Source: JAGXOF01 sp046545575
GTDB taxonomy: Bacteria; Chloroflexota; Dehalococcoidia; SZUA-161; SpSt-899
Length of the DNA: 64,000 nt
Direction: 5' to 3'
NCBI GenBank assembly: GCA_046545575.1
Contig: JBKGZM010000004.1
Span: 1-64,000, forward strand
Under the pieces are notes generated by a model. It was not told where the DNA came from. It ran no database searches and worked only from the letters and a program-made list of their open reading frames with translations. How positions within the stretch are numbered: position 1 is the stretch's first letter; each line of letters begins with the position of its first letter. The position numbers were made by a program, and so were the translations under genes. Below, one piece after another: positions 42,055-50,306 of this stretch.

Positions 42055-43389
42055 TTAAAGACCGGGGATGGGCATTTTCGGCATCTTCTTACCGGAGCCC
42101 ATCTGCTTCATCAGCTTTTGCATCTGTCGAAACTGATTGAGCAGCTGGTTCACGTCCTGGGGAGTCATTCCACTGCCCCGGGCGATGCGCTTTCGGCGGC
42201 TCCCGTCGATTATTTCAGGAGAGTGACGTTCTTCAGGGGTCATCGATTGAACGATAGCTTCAACACGTTTCAATTTGCTCTCATCCAGGCTCGCATTGGC
42301 TGGCATGTTTTTCATCATTTTGGACCCACCAGGGATCATGTCCAGAAGCTGGCTTACAGGGCCCATTTTCTTTACCTGCTGAAGCTGATCCAGGAAATCC
42401 TCGAGGTCGAACTTTGCATGTCGTACCTTCTTTTCCAGCTCCTGTGCTTTCTTTTGATCGAGAGAGGCCTCCGCCTTTTCAATGAAACTGAGCATGTCAC
42501 CCATGCCCAGAATACGCGAGGCCATGCGATCGGGGTAGAAAGGCTCGAGGGCATCGAGCTTCTCGCCGGTGCCGACGAATTTTATGGGGACACCTGTCAC
42601 AGACGTAAGGGACAGCGCTGCTCCGCCGCGGGCGTCGCCGTCCATCTTGGTAAGTATAGCGCCGGTTAGCCCTACCCTGTTATAGAAATCCTCTGCTATT
42701 CTCACCGCTTCCTGACCGGTCATGGCATCCGCGACGAGCAAAATCTCAGTAGGACTAAGCATCTTCTTAATGCGCTCCAGCTCGTCCATCAGCTCTTCGT
42801 CGATGTGGAGTCGGCCGGCGGTATCGAGGATTATCGTAGTAGCGGCTACGTCCTTAGCCCGCTTGGAAGCCTCCTTACAAATAGCCTCCACGGACTTTGT
42901 CTCTTCGTTTATGTAAACTGGCATATCGAGCTGTTTCCCAAGCGAGGCTAGCTGGGCAGTGGCGGCAGGCCGGTAGGGATCAGCACCAACCAAAAGTGGC
43001 TTCTGCCCGCCTTTTCTAAGGTTAAGGGCAAGCTTGGAAGCAGTGGTAGTTTTCCCTGTTCCCTGCAATCCTACCAGCATGATGACAGTAGGAGGACTAT
43101 CCGCATTGACAAGCTTATTCTGCCCACCACCTAACATGTTGGTGAGCTCTTCGTTGACGATCTTTACCACCTGCTGAGCAGGGCTCAGGCTCTCCAGGAC
43201 CTCCGTACCCACAGCACGCTCACGCACCCTGGCAACAAAGTCCTTGGCCACCTTGAAATTTACATCGGCCTCAAGAAGCGCTCGCCGGACCTCGCGCAGC
43301 GCCTCATCGACATCCTTCTCAGTAAGCTTACCTTTGCCACTGAGTCTACTAAAAACCGAGTTCAGTTTTTCCGATAACGAGTCAAACAT
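42055..43389 (-). CDS. ffh: Signal recognition particle protein
   Basis: 444 aa. N-domain helical bundle, then the G domain with GLQGTGKTTTASKLA (G1), DTAGRLHIDEELMDEL (G3) and LTKMDGDARGG (G4), then the Met-rich M domain at the C-terminus (about 300-444: MGPVSQLLDMIPGG, RKRIARGSGMTPQDVNQLLNQF) that binds SRP RNA and signal sequences. It targets membrane proteins co-translationally. No SRP RNA gene was recognised nearby. Confidence 0.97.
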   Translation of the reverse strand: MFDSLSEKLNSVFSRLSGKGKLTEKDVDEALREVRRALLEADVNFKVAKDFVARVRERAVGTEVLESLSPAQQVVKIVNEELTNMLGGGQNKLVNADSPPTVIMLVGLQGTGKTTTASKLALNLRKGGQKPLLVGADPYRPAATAQLASLGKQLDMPVYINEETKSVEAICKEASKRAKDVAATTIILDTAGRLHIDEELMDELERIKKMLSPTEILLVADAMTGQEAVRIAEDFYNRVGLTGAILTKMDGDARGGAALSLTSVTGVPIKFVGTGEKLDALEPFYPDRMASRILGMGDMLSFIEKAEASLDQKKAQELEKKVRHAKFDLEDFLDQLQQVKKMGPVSQLLDMIPGGSKMMKNMPANASLDESKLKRVEAIVQSMTPEERHSPEIIDGSRRKRIARGSGMTPQDVNQLLNQFRQMQKLMKQMGSGKKMPKMPIPGL

Positions 43390-43458
43390 TTTTAGTCACT
43401 GATTTATTCTAACTGAGGGCAGAGAGACTATCAAGGCTTAAACATCTCCGCATTCAGA

Positions 43459-43488
43459 TTGAAGGGAACGCGCAACCTGTGATATAGT
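43459..43488 (+). promoter_or_regulatory. Promoter of tRNA-Arg
   Basis: TTGAAG, an 18-base spacer, TATAGT, ending 9 bases before the mature tRNA 5' end. Confidence 0.5.
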
Positions 43489-43496
43489 ATTTTTGT

Positions 43497-43570
43497 GTCC
43501 CTGTAGCTCAACAGGACAGAGCGACTGCCTTCTAAGCAGTAGGTTCTGGGTTCGAGTCCCAGCAGGGACG
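43497..43570 (+). tRNA. tRNA-Arg (anticodon TCT)
   Basis: 74 nt without encoded CCA. Acceptor GTCCCTG/CAGGGAC, D-arm GCTC..GAGC, anticodon stem ACTGC/GCAGT with loop CTTCTAA (TCT at 43531-43533), T-arm CTGGG-TTCGAGT-CCCAG, discriminator G. Reads AGA codons. Confidence 0.96.
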
Positions 43571-43713
43571 CTCTGAAGCTGAGCGACCGACTGCCTATAC
43601 GCAACAAACATCTATCAAACAAAACTACCTCAAACCTTCATGGAAGACAATACCCTCGGTTTATGTTAAACTAATAATGGCCACGTAAGCCAAGGATATG
43701 CGCTGCAGAGATG

Positions 43714-43749
43714 CCGCCTGACCTTTCTACGAGGTGTAGGCGGTTTTTT
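43714..43749 (+). terminator. Rho-independent terminator upstream of typA
   Basis: CCGCCT, an 18-base internal segment, AGGCGG, then TTTTTT. It probably ends transcription from the tRNA-Arg promoter. The rest of 43571-43829 has nothing else recognisable. Confidence 0.65.
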
Positions 43750-43829
43750 CGACCAGGCAAGACAAGGCACCGGTAAAACCACGGCCTTTATGCTACCTGC
43801 TCTGTAAACGCTATAATTGGGGAGATTAT

Positions 43830-45695
43830 ATGAACACCGAACTCCAAATGGTGTCTAATAAATCTGTTAGCAGTGAGAACATCCGCAATGTAGCTCTCAT
43901 AGCACATGTCGACCACGGCAAGACAACGCTGGTCGATCAACTCTTACGCCAGAGTGGACAGTTTCGTAAAGGGGAACTGTCCGGTGACCTGATCCTCGAC
44001 TCCAACCCGCTCGAACGTGAGCGCGGGATCACTATCCTGGCCAAAAACTGCGCTATCGACTATACGGATCGCCTGGGACGAGACCTGCACATAAATATCA
44101 TTGACACACCGGGCCATGCGGATTTCAGCGGTGAGGTTGAACGGGTGCTCAGGATGGCCGATGGCGTCCTTCTGCTGGTTGACGCCTTTGAAGGCGTCAT
44201 GCCACAAACACGTTATGTCCTTTCCAAAGCGCTCGCGATAGGACTGAAATTGTTAGTGGTTATCAACAAGATGGACCGTCCTAACGCCCGGCCAAACGAA
44301 GTGCTCAACAATGTTTTTGATTTACTTGTGGACCTGGGAGCTGATGACCAGGCCCTTGATTTCCCCACCATCTATACATCCGCAAAGGAGGGATGGGCCA
44401 CAACGAATCCGAATGATAGACCTTCCCAGGACATTCATGATTTATTTGACGCCATAACAGAATACATCCCTGCCCCCCAGTTTAATGCAGATGTACCTCT
44501 GCAGGCACTGATAACCACAATGGACTACAATGACTACGTCGGGCGGATCGGCATCGGTCGAGTTTTCTCGGGAACATTGTATTCCGGGAAAGAGATCCTC
44601 GTTATCGACCGCAACGGCAATAATTCAAAACAGAAAATCAGCCAGCTTTTCCGGTTTGACGGTCTGGGCCGTAGGGAAGTGGACCGCATTGATGCCGGGA
44701 ACTTATTCGCAGTAGTAGGCCTTGATAAGTTCGACATAGGAGATACCCTTACCGATATCGATCACCCGGCTCCGATGTCCACTGTGGCAATCGACGAGCC
44801 AACCATCCACATGGCATTCCGCGTCAACGACGGTCCATTCAGCGGGCGAGAAGGCAAATACGTGACCAGTCGGCAGATACTGGAGCGACTGCGGAAGGAA
44901 CTGAAATCCAACGTCGCCCTCCGTTTGGAGGAGCGAGGCGACGAATTCATCGTCTCAGGCCGGGGGATTCTCCACCTGGGTATTCTCCTGGAGAACATGC
45001 GCAGGGAAGGTTACGAGTTGACTGTAGGGAAGCCGGAAGTTATTTATCACAAAAAGGATGGCAAACTGCAGGAACCGCTAGAACTGCTGATAATCGATGT
45101 GCCCAACAAGAGCACCGGAGCGGTCATGCAACTTTTGGGAACCAGGCGAGCTGAGATGACAACCATGAAAGCATCGGATACCCATACGCATATCGAATTC
45201 AAAATCACTGCTCGCGGACTCATTGGGCTGCGGTCAAAGTTGCTTACCGCCACTCAGGGAGAAGCTATCATGCACCACCGTTTCATGGAATATGGAGACC
45301 TGCGTGGAGAGATTCCTGGCAGAACCAGCGGTGTGATGATCGCCGCTAGTGCCGGCCAGGTTACAGCATATGCCCTTGACCAGCTCGCCGACCGGGGCAC
45401 CCCGTTTGTCGAGCCGGGAGATTCGGTATACGAGGGCCAGATCGTCGGGGAGCACTGCAAGGACAACGATCTGGAAGTGAATGTAATCAGGCAGAAAAAG
45501 CTCACCAACGTGCGCGCCGCAGCCAAAGATTCGACAATTATACTGAAGCCTGCCTGGAAAATGGATCTGGAAACAGCATTGGAGTATATTGAGAATGATG
45601 AATTGGTGGAAGTCACACCTCAGTCGATACGCCTGCGCAAACGATTCCTCAAAGGAACTGACCGCCGTAGGGTGACGAAGAAAGGTTTTCTTTGA
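43830..45695 (+). CDS. typA: GTP-binding protein TypA/BipA
   Basis: 621 aa. Ribosome-associated translational GTPase: NVALIAHVDHGKTTLVDQLL (G1), RGITI (G2), DTPGHADFSGEVERVL (G3), NKMDRPNA (G4), then EF-G-like domains and the TypA-specific C-terminal domain (RRAEMTTMKASDTHTHIEFKITARGLIGLRS). It helps ribosome assembly and stress adaptation. Ribosome site GGGGAGATTAT. Confidence 0.97.
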   Translation: MNTELQMVSNKSVSSENIRNVALIAHVDHGKTTLVDQLLRQSGQFRKGELSGDLILDSNPLERERGITILAKNCAIDYTDRLGRDLHINIIDTPGHADFSGEVERVLRMADGVLLLVDAFEGVMPQTRYVLSKALAIGLKLLVVINKMDRPNARPNEVLNNVFDLLVDLGADDQALDFPTIYTSAKEGWATTNPNDRPSQDIHDLFDAITEYIPAPQFNADVPLQALITTMDYNDYVGRIGIGRVFSGTLYSGKEILVIDRNGNNSKQKISQLFRFDGLGRREVDRIDAGNLFAVVGLDKFDIGDTLTDIDHPAPMSTVAIDEPTIHMAFRVNDGPFSGREGKYVTSRQILERLRKELKSNVALRLEERGDEFIVSGRGILHLGILLENMRREGYELTVGKPEVIYHKKDGKLQEPLELLIIDVPNKSTGAVMQLLGTRRAEMTTMKASDTHTHIEFKITARGLIGLRSKLLTATQGEAIMHHRFMEYGDLRGEIPGRTSGVMIAASAGQVTAYALDQLADRGTPFVEPGDSVYEGQIVGEHCKDNDLEVNVIRQKKLTNVRAAAKDSTIILKPAWKMDLETALEYIENDELVEVTPQSIRLRKRFLKGTDRRRVTKKGFL

Positions 45696-45714
45696 GACCT
45701 TGACATCCGCTAGC

Positions 45715-46269
45715 ATGGTGCATTATCTTTTAAGCACCCAGGGCTATTCACGTCCCATGGTGAGTCTACAGCATGGTATGTCTAAGCTGCTAGTTACCAG
45801 AAGAGGTATTCTTATCGCCGATGTCATCTGCTTTCTCGGCTTTTTAGCCTTTTCTATCCCATCAGAGTCCGGCATCTGGCGCTACCCGCAAATCGCTTTC
45901 TTCTTTATCTGGGTCCTGATACTCATCGTCCATATCGCCTGGTTTAACCGTAAGTCAGTGTTGACATACTTCAGCAGCCAGCCCAAAGTATCAAAAAGAG
46001 GGCTACGACAGATGGTCATCTACGCCTTAGCTGCGTGTTTCACAAGCATAGTAGCCATCACAATCATGGTAATGGCATCCAGTTCTACTTTCACTGAGCC
46101 CATAGTAGTATGGCTTCCTCTAGCTATTGCAGCAGTGATTCTTGCCCATGTCTGGTTGAACAGAAAGCCCTTCTTCTATTACATCGGGGGAAAGACTGCG
46201 CTAGCTACCTGGCTTTGTGGATGCTGTTTGCTTTCCCTCGGCATAGTCGTGAGGGTCTGCCCGACCTAA
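45715..46269 (+). CDS. Unidentified four-helix membrane protein
   Basis: About 184 aa; start uncertain (ATG 45715, or ATG 45760/45778 closer to the first helix). Four hydrophobic segments: GILIADVICFLGFLAFSIP, IAFFFIWVLILIVHIAWF, MVIYALAACFTSIVAITIMVM and VVWLPLAIAAVILAHVWL, plus a hydrophobic C-terminal stretch with paired Cys (WLCGCCLLSLGIVV). Topology and size resemble small DUF4405- or DUF2269-like proteins, but I cannot assign it. A run of nine C residues follows in the intergenic region. Confidence 0.6.
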   Translation: MVHYLLSTQGYSRPMVSLQHGMSKLLVTRRGILIADVICFLGFLAFSIPSESGIWRYPQIAFFFIWVLILIVHIAWFNRKSVLTYFSSQPKVSKRGLRQMVIYALAACFTSIVAITIMVMASSSTFTEPIVVWLPLAIAAVILAHVWLNRKPFFYYIGGKTALATWLCGCCLLSLGIVVRVCPT

Positions 46270-46420
46270 CCTGCCCCCCCCCAAATTTCTCGTGAGCCGT
46301 GCACTCAGCCTGGTTAAGCGGCATTCGGCAGAATGGTCAGGTATAAAGCAATTTCCATTTAGTATCAATTTATTATAAAGTGGAATTGGAAAGTTTTTTC
46401 TGGAAAGGATCAAGATATAG

Positions 46421-47650
46421 ATGTACGGAACTGAGTCAACCTACAAACTAGACACCACAAAATTTAAGAAGCCCTTCTTCGAGATGGGGCCAATCAGGCC
46501 ACCAAGTGAAGGGGAAGACAACTCTTTGCTGGTCAGGATCGTCAGGAACTGCCCCTGGAACAAGTGCGTTTTCTGTCCCACGTATAAAAACGAGAAATTT
46601 GGCTACAGGCCTCTGGAAGAGGTGAAGGAAGATATTGACGTCGCAAAAGCCCTATACGATGAAATAGAAACAGCTTCCTGGAAACTTGGTTTAGAGGGAG
46701 AAATCACGAATGAATTGCTAATGGCAATAGTTACTGGGAACCCGGATATTTACAGAAGCGGCGATGAACTGCCCCTGCATAACCTCGCTAATGTGGCGAA
46801 CTGGATCGTCTCAGGTGCCAGGACAGTATTCCTGCAAGACGGCGATGCTCCGATTATGAGAACCCCGGAACTGGTGGAGGTCATCGAATACCTCAAACAG
46901 AACTTCCCGACTATAGAAAGGGTCACTTCCTATGGCCGGGCCAAGACCTGCTCTAAGAAGAGTCTCTCGGAACTACAGAGCTTACACCATGCTGGCCTTT
47001 CAAGGCTCCATGTGGGGCTGGAGTCAGGCAATGATGAGGTTCTAAGCTTCATGCGGAAAGGGGTTACCCGAGAGGAGCAAATCGCCGGTGGCAAAAAGGT
47101 GGTTGAATCCGGTATCTCTTTGTCAGAGTATGTTATGCCTGGATTGGGTGGCAAGGAATGGTCGAGAGCACACGCCATAGATTCAGCCACAGCCCTGTCT
47201 GAGATAGACCCCGATTTCATCAGGGTTAGAAGCCTCATCGTGAGAAGAGGATCGCCACTTACCAGCAAGGTCGAAAACGGCGAATTCGAGCTGCCCACCG
47301 AGGACGAGGTCGTGGAGGAGATTCGCCTTTTTGTCGAGAACCTGAACTGCCATTCCTATATAATATCCGACCAGATGTCAAATCTTCTGTTTGAGGTTGA
47401 GGGGCAATTGCCACAAGACAAGGAAAAGATTCTGGAAAGGATCTCCAGATACCAGCAAAAGCCCTTGATGGAAAAACTGGAATTCAGATTAAAACGCCGC
47501 ATGCAGTCCTACCTCGCAGTCTACGGTGATATGGATCAGGATCTACAACAGAGAATCAATGAGGCTATGAATGCCATTCAATCGGAATCCCCTGATGCGG
47601 AGGAAAAAACAAACCAGGCGATCGCTGCTCTGAAGCTGGGGTTTGTTTAG
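46421..47650 (+). CDS. Radical SAM protein
   Basis: 409 aa. Near residue 40-55 the cluster motif reads NCPWNKCVFCPTYKN, i.e. C-x4-C-x2-C with the aromatic F before the last Cys. Downstream: FLQDGDAPIMRTPELVEVIEYLK, VTSYGRAKTC, GLSRLHVGLESGNDEVLSFMRKG and VMPGLGGKEW, the Elp3/MiaB/NifB-type partial TIM barrel. The C-terminus is a helical region. Proteins with this CPWNKC motif are common in anaerobes but have no assigned reaction. Promoterless gap upstream; it stands alone. Confidence 0.85.
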   Translation: MYGTESTYKLDTTKFKKPFFEMGPIRPPSEGEDNSLLVRIVRNCPWNKCVFCPTYKNEKFGYRPLEEVKEDIDVAKALYDEIETASWKLGLEGEITNELLMAIVTGNPDIYRSGDELPLHNLANVANWIVSGARTVFLQDGDAPIMRTPELVEVIEYLKQNFPTIERVTSYGRAKTCSKKSLSELQSLHHAGLSRLHVGLESGNDEVLSFMRKGVTREEQIAGGKKVVESGISLSEYVMPGLGGKEWSRAHAIDSATALSEIDPDFIRVRSLIVRRGSPLTSKVENGEFELPTEDEVVEEIRLFVENLNCHSYIISDQMSNLLFEVEGQLPQDKEKILERISRYQQKPLMEKLEFRLKRRMQSYLAVYGDMDQDLQQRINEAMNAIQSESPDAEEKTNQAIAALKLGFV

Positions 47651-47771
47651 GGATAGTAAATCACCTGTGGATACACAAAGAATAGTACGAATTTGCTAAG
47701 GACTACAGCCCCTCGGGTCTTGCAAAAGTCTCTGGCAAAGCACTTAATAAAACTGTGTACTCCAATTTAGC

Positions 47772-48374
47772 ATGCTTCTCGATACTGCAGAAAGTTCACG
47801 CATGAAGCAAATGAGGATATTAGTAGTTAGCCACGATGAACAAGCCTCCCGGTTCTTAAAACACGAACTGGAGAAGGCAGATCATGTGGTTGATTGTACT
47901 TTTCCCTCGTTTGACCTCCCAGACAGGTTAGTGAATGCCGGGAAAGAAGGCAAAGATTATAGCTTGCTTTTCATCGACCTTGATATGTTGGAGATAAACG
48001 CACTCGAACTCTTTGGAGAAATCAGGGGGGCAAGACCTGACTTAGGCGTTGTAGCTGTGATCTCAACGAGCAATGAGCATAAGGCAACAGAAGCAATCCA
48101 TCTCGGAATAACTGACTGCTTGCACAAACCTATCTCCCAACATGAGATCCACATCGCTGTTTCACGAGCGGAACAAAAGAGGATCCATGAAGATAAAAAG
48201 ACTCTTGAGATTGGCATGGCGTTCAAGCAAGAATATGCCAAGTATGATCGAGGAACGTGTAGGCAAGATCAGGCAGTCGGAGGTCAGGTATCGCGCTACC
48301 TTCGAGAACACCGGAACCGCTATGGCGATACTCAAGCCCGATATGACTCTTTCATTGGTAAACAGGGAATTTGA
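47772..48374 (+). CDS. Response-regulator receiver, shifted out of frame with the kinase that follows
   Basis: 200 aa (start may be ATG 47802, MKQMRILVVSHDEQ). Residues 10-125 are a receiver domain: SHDEQ acidic pocket (one Asp where DD is usual), FIDLDMLEINALELFGEI with the phospho-acceptor Asp, VAVISTSNEHKATEAIHLGITDCLHKPIS with the conserved Lys-Pro. After about residue 145 the frame (MAFKQEYAKYDRGTCRQ…) loses sense, while the +1 frame in the same DNA encodes the start of a PAS domain (48187-49275). Ancestrally this was probably one receiver-PAS-kinase protein. Confidence 0.75.
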   Translation: MLLDTAESSRMKQMRILVVSHDEQASRFLKHELEKADHVVDCTFPSFDLPDRLVNAGKEGKDYSLLFIDLDMLEINALELFGEIRGARPDLGVVAVISTSNEHKATEAIHLGITDCLHKPISQHEIHIAVSRAEQKRIHEDKKTLEIGMAFKQEYAKYDRGTCRQDQAVGGQVSRYLREHRNRYGDTQARYDSFIGKQGI

Positions 48375-49275
48375 AGCCCTCTGCGGATATCCTAAAGAGG
48401 AAATCGAGGGAAAGAAAAAGTGCACTGAATTTATAGAGCCTGAAGTACTGGATCAGTTCAATCCCGCCACAAGGCAGGAAGTCGAAAGCCTGACAATACC
48501 TGAGTGCCAGATGGTAGACCGCCGTGGGGAGATAAAACATATCCACTTGAGCGTTGAGATGATCCCGGACACCAGTGAGAGCATTGTCTCGATACTGGAC
48601 ATCACAGATCGCAAACAGGCCGAGGAACAGATTCGAAAAGACCTCCAAGAAAAAGAGGCACTCCTGAAGGAAATTCACCACCGGGTAAAGAACAACATGC
48701 AGGTCCTTGCAAGCCTACTCAAGCACCAACGGAGACGAGTAAAAGAGGAATCATACAAGCAAATGCTGAGAGAAAACGAGCAGCGCATATACTCAATGTC
48801 TCTGGCACACGAGAAAGTTTACAGATCAGACAACATGGCCGCTGTCGACTTTGGCCGATTTGTAAAAAGCGTGGCAAGGAGCTTGTTCAGCTCTTACATG
48901 ACGGATATTCAAACGGTGAAGCTGGTAACAGATGCCGAAGACGTTAAGCTCCCCGTCGACCAGGCTGTCCCATGTGGCCTAATAGTAAACGAGCTGGTAT
49001 CAAATTCCCTGAAATACGCGTTCCCTGAGGGGAGACAGGGAGAAGTCAAGGTCAGCCTCCACGAAATCGGCGGCAACGAAGTCGATCTTGTGATAAGCGA
49101 CAATGGGGCAGGGCTGCCGGAAGAAATAGACTTCAGGAAGACAGACTCGCTGGGTTTGCACCTGGTAACAATCCTGGCAGAGGGCCAACTCGATGGCGAG
49201 GTAGAGCTAGACAGAAGCCGGGGAACGGAGTTCAGGATCAAGTTCAAGATAGCTGGAACAAACAGCCGGTTTTAG
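48187..49275 (+). CDS. PAS-domain sensor histidine kinase, HisKA_2 type
   Basis: 362 aa from ATG 48187, chosen because AGAGGATCC lies just upstream; the ATG at 48244 (MIEERVGKIRQ) is an alternative. Overlaps the receiver gene by about 190 bases in another frame. PAS at about 40-150 (VRYRATFENTGTAMAILKPDMTLSLVNREF), then the H-box EIHHRVKNNMQVLASLLKHQ (HisKA_2), the HATPase N-box GLIVNELVSNSLKYAFP, SDNGAGLPEE and the G2 region near the C-terminus. Cytoplasmic, no membrane segment. It may work with the receiver as a split pair. Confidence 0.82.
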   Translation: MKIKRLLRLAWRSSKNMPSMIEERVGKIRQSEVRYRATFENTGTAMAILKPDMTLSLVNREFEALCGYPKEEIEGKKKCTEFIEPEVLDQFNPATRQEVESLTIPECQMVDRRGEIKHIHLSVEMIPDTSESIVSILDITDRKQAEEQIRKDLQEKEALLKEIHHRVKNNMQVLASLLKHQRRRVKEESYKQMLRENEQRIYSMSLAHEKVYRSDNMAAVDFGRFVKSVARSLFSSYMTDIQTVKLVTDAEDVKLPVDQAVPCGLIVNELVSNSLKYAFPEGRQGEVKVSLHEIGGNEVDLVISDNGAGLPEEIDFRKTDSLGLHLVTILAEGQLDGEVELDRSRGTEFRIKFKIAGTNSRF

Positions 49276-49364
49276 AAAGTATACACTCGCTAGAATTGAC
49301 TCAGTAATGATCTTCAATTATACTTGTTCTACTCCTATGAAACTGCGGCAGAAAGGAGATAACC

Positions 49365-50213
49365 ATGTATGATTGGTTTATGGATACAGGTATCCGAATT
49401 GTGGCTATCATAGTGGTTGCCCTCATCCTGTACCTTGTCCTCAAACTTCTAATACCCAAACTTATGAGGCGGCATATATCCAAAAGGATGGCAGACGAAT
49501 CAGAGACAGCAATCAACCAAAGGATCGATACACTATCCTCAATCATGGACACGATTGTGGGAATAGTCATCCTGATCCTCGCCTTGCTTACCATACTTCC
49601 TGAGTTCGGGGTAAACATCGCGACACTTCTAGCTGGGGTTGGTGTCATCGGCCTGGCTCTCGCCTTTGCCGCCCAGGGACTGGTAAAGGACTTCATTGGC
49701 GGCTTCTTCGTACTATTCGAAGATCAGTACAGGATAGGTGATGTAGTTGGCATCGCAGGAATCGTTGGAGTCATTGAAGAGATTACTTTGCGACGCAGCA
49801 TCATGAGGGATATCGATGCGAAGGTACACTCAATACCAAACGGGCATGTAGATATTTCAACAAACTACACCAGGAACTACTCACGGGTAAACCTCGACAT
49901 ATCCGTAGGTTATGGAGAGGATCTAGGGAAAGTTATCGAGACCATCGATCGAGTCTGCCAGGAAATGGCCGAGGACCCAAAGTGGAAAGACGACTTTGTA
50001 TCCACTCCTGCAGTGCTGAGAGTAAATAATCTAGGGGACTCCGGCGTCGAGATCAAGATCCTCGGAGACACCAAACCGGCATCCCAATGGGCCATAATGG
50101 GGGAACTGCGTTTACGAATTAAAAATACCTTTGACAGCGAAGGTATCGAGATTCCCTGGCCGCACACCAAAGTATATTTCGGCAACAGCCCGAATACTTC
50201 GAATCAGAACTAA
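49365..50213 (+). CDS. Mechanosensitive ion channel, MscS family
   Basis: 282 aa. Three membrane helices at the N-terminus (two before and one pore-lining) with the MscS signature LLAGVGVIGLALAFAAQGLVKDFIGGFFVLFEDQYRIGDVVGIAGIVGVIEEITLR covering TM3 and the beta domain, then the soluble C-terminal domain (VNLDISVGYGEDLGKVIETID). It releases solutes under hypo-osmotic stress. Ribosome site AAAGGAGATAACC. It converges on the formate dehydrogenase operon; a shared terminator lies between. Confidence 0.92.
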   Translation: MYDWFMDTGIRIVAIIVVALILYLVLKLLIPKLMRRHISKRMADESETAINQRIDTLSSIMDTIVGIVILILALLTILPEFGVNIATLLAGVGVIGLALAFAAQGLVKDFIGGFFVLFEDQYRIGDVVGIAGIVGVIEEITLRRSIMRDIDAKVHSIPNGHVDISTNYTRNYSRVNLDISVGYGEDLGKVIETIDRVCQEMAEDPKWKDDFVSTPAVLRVNNLGDSGVEIKILGDTKPASQWAIMGELRLRIKNTFDSEGIEIPWPHTKVYFGNSPNTSNQN

Positions 50214-50249
50214 TCATCAAAACGGCACTCTAAAGGTAGTTCGGTGTAA

Positions 50250-50293
50250 AAGCGGCTGGGAGCCCTGCTATCGCGAAGGGCTCCCAGCCGCTT
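50250..50293. terminator. Bidirectional terminator between mscS and fdhA
   Basis: A 17-bp perfect stem, AAGCGGCTGGGAGCCCT, with a 10-base loop and its exact reverse complement. It lies between two convergent genes (mscS stop at 50213, fdhA stop at 50307). There is an A-run before and a short T pair after, so it can serve both strands. Confidence 0.8.
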
Positions 50294-50306
50294 GAGGGCC
50301 TCAACT

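Noticed and set aside
46274..46282. Run of nine C residues suspected of causing a frameshift in the upstream membrane protein
   Set aside because: The protein already stops at 46269, before the run, and neither frame continues into a recognisable domain.
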